Part shown: positions 60,671-64,000 of the stretch, in pieces
How positions within the stretch are numbered: the stretch's first letter is position 1
How the letters are laid out: each line of letters opens with the position of its first letter
Source: Crambe crambe
Lineage: Eukaryota > Porifera > Demospongiae > Poecilosclerida > Crambeidae
Direction of reading: 5' to 3'
NCBI GenBank assembly: GCA_963924555.1
Contig: OZ004587.1
Span: forward strand, 2,666,001-2,730,000
DNA length: 64,000 nt
Program-made: the position numbers and the translations under genes
Notes under the pieces: model-generated
What the model saw: the letters and a program-made list of their open reading frames with translations, nothing else
Told to the model about the DNA's origin: nothing
The model's database searches: none

Positions 60671-61769
60671 CATAGATATACGGGATTGGAAACGCCCAAT
60701 GAACTGCACAACCGTGGCGCGTTGACAGATGCGCACGCGCATGCAGCATTAATTATATTAATCGTTGTGAAAAGAGATCAATATTCACTCCTTTCAAGGC
60801 AGTTAAAGTGATATTCTGTCCCTACAGCTCACAGAATAGTACAAGTAAGCTAAGGGGAAGGTATTGAAGAAGTGAAGAGTCAGAGAGTTGAAGTTGGAGA
60901 GTCAGAGGAAGGAAGTTATTAATTATTCATAACTTTTTTCCTTGTAATTATAACTATGAGTACCTATCATTGCTCATTATACATTAATTTTATGTGATTG
61001 ATTTGAAAGAAAGGCCAGAATGACTTTTGGTATTAAAATTAGACATAAATTCATCATTATTATAGCTAGATAATTTTGCCCCAAAGTTATCTGCCAGTTT
61101 CTGCTCAGTTTTCCCTCATCAACATTATTGCAATACTTCCAGCTTTTGGCTGTTGGGTTTTGACACCATCCACCTCAAGAATTCGGCTCAGTCAGCTGTC
61201 CTGTGGACCCTATGGATATTAGGGGGGAAATATAGTAAGCTTGCCATCTCCATAGGATGACTATTGTATAGAAAACGAATGCACCAATTCCATTTACTGT
61301 TCTATCCTTTCCCTGAAATAACTAATACAGTTGCAATATTGTTAATCTATTTCTTGGGAGAGGGATTACAGTTTTAACACCACTTGCAAATGCTAGAGAC
61401 AATATATGTCAGCTAATACAAAAACCAACATTACTATTCCATGTAGCTAAAGTTTACATGCCTTTTGATCAGAAAATGGGCAACAGCAATTGATTCCATC
61501 AAGCGTGAGAGGGATTACAGTCCCATTAACCACTACAGTAGTATTTGTAGGAATAAACTTGAAAATCTGAGCTGAAATTTATTTCATACAGTAAATCTAT
61601 GCCCTAGTGTATTATAGTATCATTGGCATAAGTCTTACCTCACGGATCTTGTCAGAACAGCAACTTTGACAAAAGTGCTATGTCATTCAGCTGTCAACGC
61701 GCCTCGGTTGTTAGTTGCTAACGAGAGCACGTGATCCGTTTCCAATCCCGTAAACATCTTATATCTATG
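60671..61769. mobile_element. 1.1 kb element with GTTGGTT target duplication
   Basis: The ends CATAGATATACGGGATTGGA and the complement of CCGTTTCCAATCCCGTAAAC...ATATCTATG are inverted. GTTGGTT stands on both sides (60664-60670 and 61770-61776). I see no open frame that resembles a transposase, so this is a non-autonomous element. The 7-bp duplication size is tentative. Confidence 0.65.
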
Positions 61770-61856
61770 GTTGGTTGACATTTAAGAGCATTGGCTCGCT
61801 TGAATTTATCTTGCACATGCGCAAATTCTACTGGTCAACCAACCTGAAAACTTCAG

Positions 61857-62004
61857 TACACCGATTTGCAGGTCGGTTGTCACAAAAAAGGGTCGTCAAA
61901 TTTCACGCATGCATGTTCATCTCAATTCAAAACCAATAGAATTCAACACGCATGCGTGTAAATTGACGACCTTTTTTGTGACAACCGACCTGCAAATCGG
62001 TGTA
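61857..62004. mobile_element. TACACCGATTTGCAGG foldback MITE
   Basis: Arms of about 50 bp (TACACCGATTTGCAGGTCGG at the left, its complement at the right) enclose a ~45-bp centre. Both termini carry TA, suggesting a mariner-type non-autonomous element. Confidence 0.8.
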
Positions 62005-62202
62005 GCTATTTTGACATTAAACATTGGGCATGCGCAATTTTTAACGTACGTACCATAGTCCATATTGACATGACAAGTGTGTGCGCGCGCGCTCGCTCGC
62101 CAATTACATATGTATTATTATTATTGTAAGTTAAACACATAGCTACACGTACAATGAACAAGCTAAAATCTCAAGTCAATTCATTGTTCCATAACTGTAA
62201 TG

Positions 62203-62489
62203 TTACTGCTGGGGAGGATATGGTGCGTATCTCTGTGGATCAGCATAAGGCGGGGGAGCCTTCTCTTGTAAGGTGTTTGGGTAGGCCTGCTGTGATGATG
62301 AAGAGTTGTAGGTCACAGCATAGGGAGCTGCTGACATAGTGGCAGTAGTGGTGGTGGTGTGAGTCCTACGGCGACTGGTAATACAGCATGCCACGATGCA
62401 AAAGATAGTGATGGGAACGACAATTAGGAGAATGAAACCAGCAATACTCAAACCCACTATAAGTCCAATAGGGGCTACTTGTTCACATA
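62203..62489 (-). CDS. gene 7: six-Cys membrane protein, exon 3 only (partial at window edge)
   Basis: Exon 3 of a type I member. After a CTCTGCAG acceptor it reads (L)CEQVAPIG, the helix GLIVGLSIAGFILLIVVPIT, CCITSRRR, a Thr-rich stretch, AAPYAVTYNS and APPPYADPQRYAPYPPQQ, then TAA. It is nearly identical to gene 2 exon 3 and has no frame break. Exons 1 and 2 are not found between here and 64000; since introns in the family reach 5.6 kb they should lie beyond the right edge. Confidence 0.75.
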
Positions 62490-62847
62490 CTGCAGAGAGA
62501 TGACAATTATGATTCATTATAATAATCATTGTTGATTTGCATTGATTAATTTATTTCTGTACAACATGAATGAATGCTACCATGCATTAATAATAAGTAA
62601 ACAATTCTATATTTACAATTTTTTATACCTCCAAGATAGCTTGTTAATTTAGCAGCCACAACGAGTTTTTTTCCAATGCCTTTCACCATTCAAGGTATTT
62701 CAAGCAGGTCAGTTTGAAATTTGAATAAGCTAAAACAGTATACCCGTTAACCATAGGGGGAGTCACTAAACAGTGGATTGGATTTGACTGACCTCTGACC
62801 TAATGAGATTCTTTCTAGTATAGCTATGATCTCAGTTAGCTACTTAT

Positions 62848-63592
62848 ATTTTTTACAGCCTATTTGAGTGCTACATCAAAGGGAAGCCACCAGTTGTAAT
62901 TCTAGTACATTGTGGCTACTTCAAAGGCCAGACAGTTGATATGAAGTGGCTACTATTATAACATGTCCAATTGAATTTTATGGTTTGTGATAGTACATCT
63001 CTATACAACAACAGTTTCCTGGAATGTATTAGGCCTGCCTGTCTAGACACTTCTATATCAGCCCTGGAAATTTATTGATGGTGCCTAAGTGTTGAGAAAT
63101 ATTGAAAAAAAAAATTTTTTTAACAAGAGAAACATTAAAATTGAAGCTATAGGCCTATCAAAAAACGCAATTTACACAGAAATCTTTCAGTCCAATGCAG
63201 AACAGTCTCAGCTACTACTATATTTAATAAAGAAGGTGATATCACCGGCAGCTTCTCAACATCGATGATACTGTCCATTTAGCCAGCTAGCTAGTAGTCT
63301 GGCAGCGCAGCCCCGAGCATGAATTACTAGCTAGCTAGTAACCAAAATCTTTACAGAGGTCATTGAGTTGCCTAGATACAGCTAGTCACATAGCTACCTA
63401 GTACTTTCTAGACATGCAGCTGTAGACACGTAGCTGTAGCTATGTAAACATTTACCAGACGGCTGTAAAATAGTTATAGCAAGCCTTTACCTAGTACCGC
63501 TGGCAGTATGTGCACGTGATTTATCACCTTTGCCCTCGGGCTCATGTGATAAACCACATACAGCCCTCGAAGGCATGCTATAACTATTACAT
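62848..63592. mobile_element. insertion in intron 2 of gene 7, borders approximate
   Basis: The paralogous intron of gene 2 (27010-27045) runs without a break from CTCAGTTAGCTACTT to ATCACAATATCAATTC. Here about 740 bp intervene. The right part (63469-63588) is itself palindromic (ATAGTTATAGC and GCTATAACTAT, GTGATTTATCAC and GTGATAAACCAC). No coding sequence is recognised. Confidence 0.5.
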
Positions 63593-64000
63593 ATATCACA
63601 ATATCAATTCAACATTAATTTTAGCTATAATATGCAGTTCAAGTTCAAAGATGGTCACTCTTATCACGGGTGATTATACCTCTAGGAAATTGTAAATTCC
63701 ACATTTTAAACTTTAGCTATTAGATAAGCAAGTGGCATGCACAACTACAATATCACTTTTAACCCCAACACAAAGCACAGGTATAGCTAGTGGTCACAAA
63801 TGAGTAGTGTCACTACACCATAAATTTCCAGTGACTACATTCAATGGGATTATAGGGAAAAGGGGGAAATAGCTACTTGGCCCATATCTTAGCTATGAGG
63901 TTAGTGAACAAAGTTACAAATAGCCTTTAATTTATATAACTGGCAGTCTCATGGTAGTTACATGCAAAAAAAGCATTAGAGACTGGCAGTCTCATGGTAG
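63593..64000. repeat. duplicated intron 2 sequence of gene 7
   Basis: This is the same orientation and order as 27035-27420 and 39290-39560 (shared words CCCAACACAAAGCACAGGTA, TAAATTTCCAGTGACTACAT). It shows that the array continues past the right edge. No gene. Confidence 0.7.

Overview
The window looks like animal nuclear DNA, most likely from a demosponge; Amphimedon is my guess from style (AT-rich, frequent TAGCTAGC-type strings) and not a proven assignment. Coding density is very low, genes are split into small exons with GT-AG introns, and the rest is dominated by inverted-repeat elements, transposon relics and microsatellites. I see no tRNA, rRNA, operon or CRISPR array.

The main content is a tandem family of small genes, all on the minus strand. 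Each has three exons with the same phases: exon 1 (signal peptide plus two cysteines, 153-156 nt, phase 0), exon 2 (always 97 nt, three cysteines) and exon 3 (last cysteine, one transmembrane helix, Pro/Tyr-rich cytoplasmic tail with a PPxY motif). The six ectodomain cysteines keep the spacing C-x12-C-x11-C-x4-C-x10-C-x12-C in all six genes for which all three exons are visible. Members are: a decayed copy at 1.4-3.2 kb (its exon 3 lies off the left edge); gene 1 (6.8-17.5 kb); gene 2 (26.4-30.4 kb); gene 3 (38.6-43.4 kb); gene 4 (46.6-48.8 kb, tail frameshifted); gene 5 (49.5-51.6 kb, a type I ectodomain joined to a type II tail); gene 6 (54.3-56.0 kb, type II with an expanded stalk); and gene 7 (62.2 kb, exon 3 only, the rest off the right edge). 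A third tail type survives as an orphan exon at 51.8-52.1 kb and a fragment at 3.55 kb. Introns and flanks are also duplicated, so the array grew by segmental duplication.

The only other gene that looks functional is a plus-strand four-helix, MARVEL-like membrane protein (3.9-5.7 kb), incomplete at its 5' end.

The introns and spacers hold mobile DNA: a 1.62 kb hAT relic inside gene 3; P-element/THAP-like transposase relics (14.8 and 32-33.6 kb); a 2.43 kb inverted-repeat transposon (56.5-58.9 kb); a Mutator-like element with a perfect 9-bp target duplication (28 kb); several nested CAGGGG/CAGTGG-ended elements with exact 5-6 bp target duplications; paired TAGGGATG-type foldback MITEs; a LINE 3' end; a pseudogene of 23-residue STPR-like repeats (21 kb); and a 70-bp minisatellite. 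Because the array is duplicated, several insertions can be compared with an empty paralogous site in the same window.
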